DNA from: CAYXDR01 sp046498185
GTDB taxonomy: Bacteria > Desulfobacterota > DSM-4660 > Desulfatiglandales > Desulfatiglandaceae
NCBI GenBank assembly: GCA_046498185.1
Contig: JAWOBE010000048.1
Coordinates: 1-14,256 of the forward strand
Direction of reading: 5' to 3'
Length of the DNA: 14,256 bases
Below the pieces are notes generated by a model, which saw only the letters and a program-made list of their open reading frames with translations, searched no databases and was not told the DNA's origin. The stretch's first letter is position 1. The number at the start of each line of letters is the position of its first letter. Positions 14,179 to 14,256 of the stretch are shown one piece after another. Made by a program: the position numbers and the translations under genes.

Positions 14179-14256
14179 ATGCAACGGTTGGAAGAAGATA
14201 CCGGATCAATCCTGCAAAGCGGTCGAGAGATCACAGGAGAAGAAATCGATGAGATT
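14179..14256 (+). CDS. N-terminus of a gene running off the window (possibly DUF4338/transposase-related)
   Basis: ATG 14179 is preceded by GGGAGGAGGAG at 14165-14175, one of the strongest ribosome-binding sites in the window, and opens a frame that remains open through 26 codons to the edge. The start reads MQRLEEDTGSILQSGREITG and continues with charged residues. The SGREITGEEIDEI pattern recalls the N-terminus of DUF4338-type proteins (DruA and related transposase-like proteins), where a GRE/K-[IF]T element is followed by an acidic helix. That match is from memory and short, so the identity is tentative. If right, a mobile element or a defence-related gene begins here. Otherwise a hypothetical gene. 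Confidence 0.6.
   Translation, partial: MQRLEEDTGSILQSGREITGEEIDEI

Noticed and set aside
1..14256. CRISPR array, tRNA or rRNA genes
   Set aside because: I saw no regularly spaced repeats of CRISPR length, no tRNA-like cloverleaf ending in a GTTC-type arm, and no rRNA-like sequence on either strand.

Overview
The window looks like a chromosomal stretch of an anaerobic, Gram-negative bacterium. A sulfate-reducing or syntrophic member of the Desulfobacterota is my best guess. The basis is a ferredoxin-dependent 2-oxoacid oxidoreductase, two periplasmic binding proteins with Sec signal peptides, moderate-to-high GC content, and the general style of the gene neighbourhood. No marker gene is present, so the taxonomic guess is weak. 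All genes I support lie on the + strand.

Region 1 (1-3159) is carboxylate/CoA-thioester metabolism. It holds the last codons of a probable 2-oxoacid:ferredoxin oxidoreductase alpha subunit, the TPP-binding beta subunit and the gamma subunit, joined by overlapping stop/start codons. After a 154-nt gap comes an AMP-forming acyl-CoA synthetase.

Region 2 (3256-6428) is a tripartite tricarboxylate transporter (TTT) in the order TctA-TctB-TctC, closed by a strong intrinsic terminator at 6399-6428. The likely logic is that a carboxylate is captured in the periplasm, imported, activated to a CoA thioester and oxidised with ferredoxin as electron acceptor.

Region 3 (6429-8346) is a separate two-gene unit: a zinc-dependent histone-deacetylase/AcuC-family deacylase and, 3 nt downstream, a GNAT-type acyltransferase. 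It is preceded by a large operator-like dyad next to a candidate promoter. A deacylase plus acyltransferase close to an AMP-forming CoA ligase with the PX4GK lysine motif resembles the Bacillus AcuA/AcuC/AcsA control system. The functional link is inference.

Region 4 (8347-8600) is a structured non-coding stretch. It has a candidate promoter, then three hairpins in about 110 nt, the last with an 11-bp perfect stem and a T-run. It could be a small RNA or a transcription-attenuating leader for the next operon.

Region 5 (8601-13991) is a peptide/nickel-type ABC importer: binding protein, two permeases, and both ATPases fused in one 648-aa polypeptide. The fused ATPase has a histidine-rich insertion beside the first cysteine motif and a degenerate signature motif in the second nucleotide-binding domain. 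A 7-bp hairpin lies between the binding protein and first permease genes and partly covers the permease ribosome-binding site.

Region 6 (13992-14256) is an AT-rich spacer with a 16-bp palindrome and a candidate promoter, followed by the first 26 codons of a gene that runs off the window. Its N-terminus faintly resembles DUF4338-type (DruA/transposase-related) proteins, so a mobile element may begin here.
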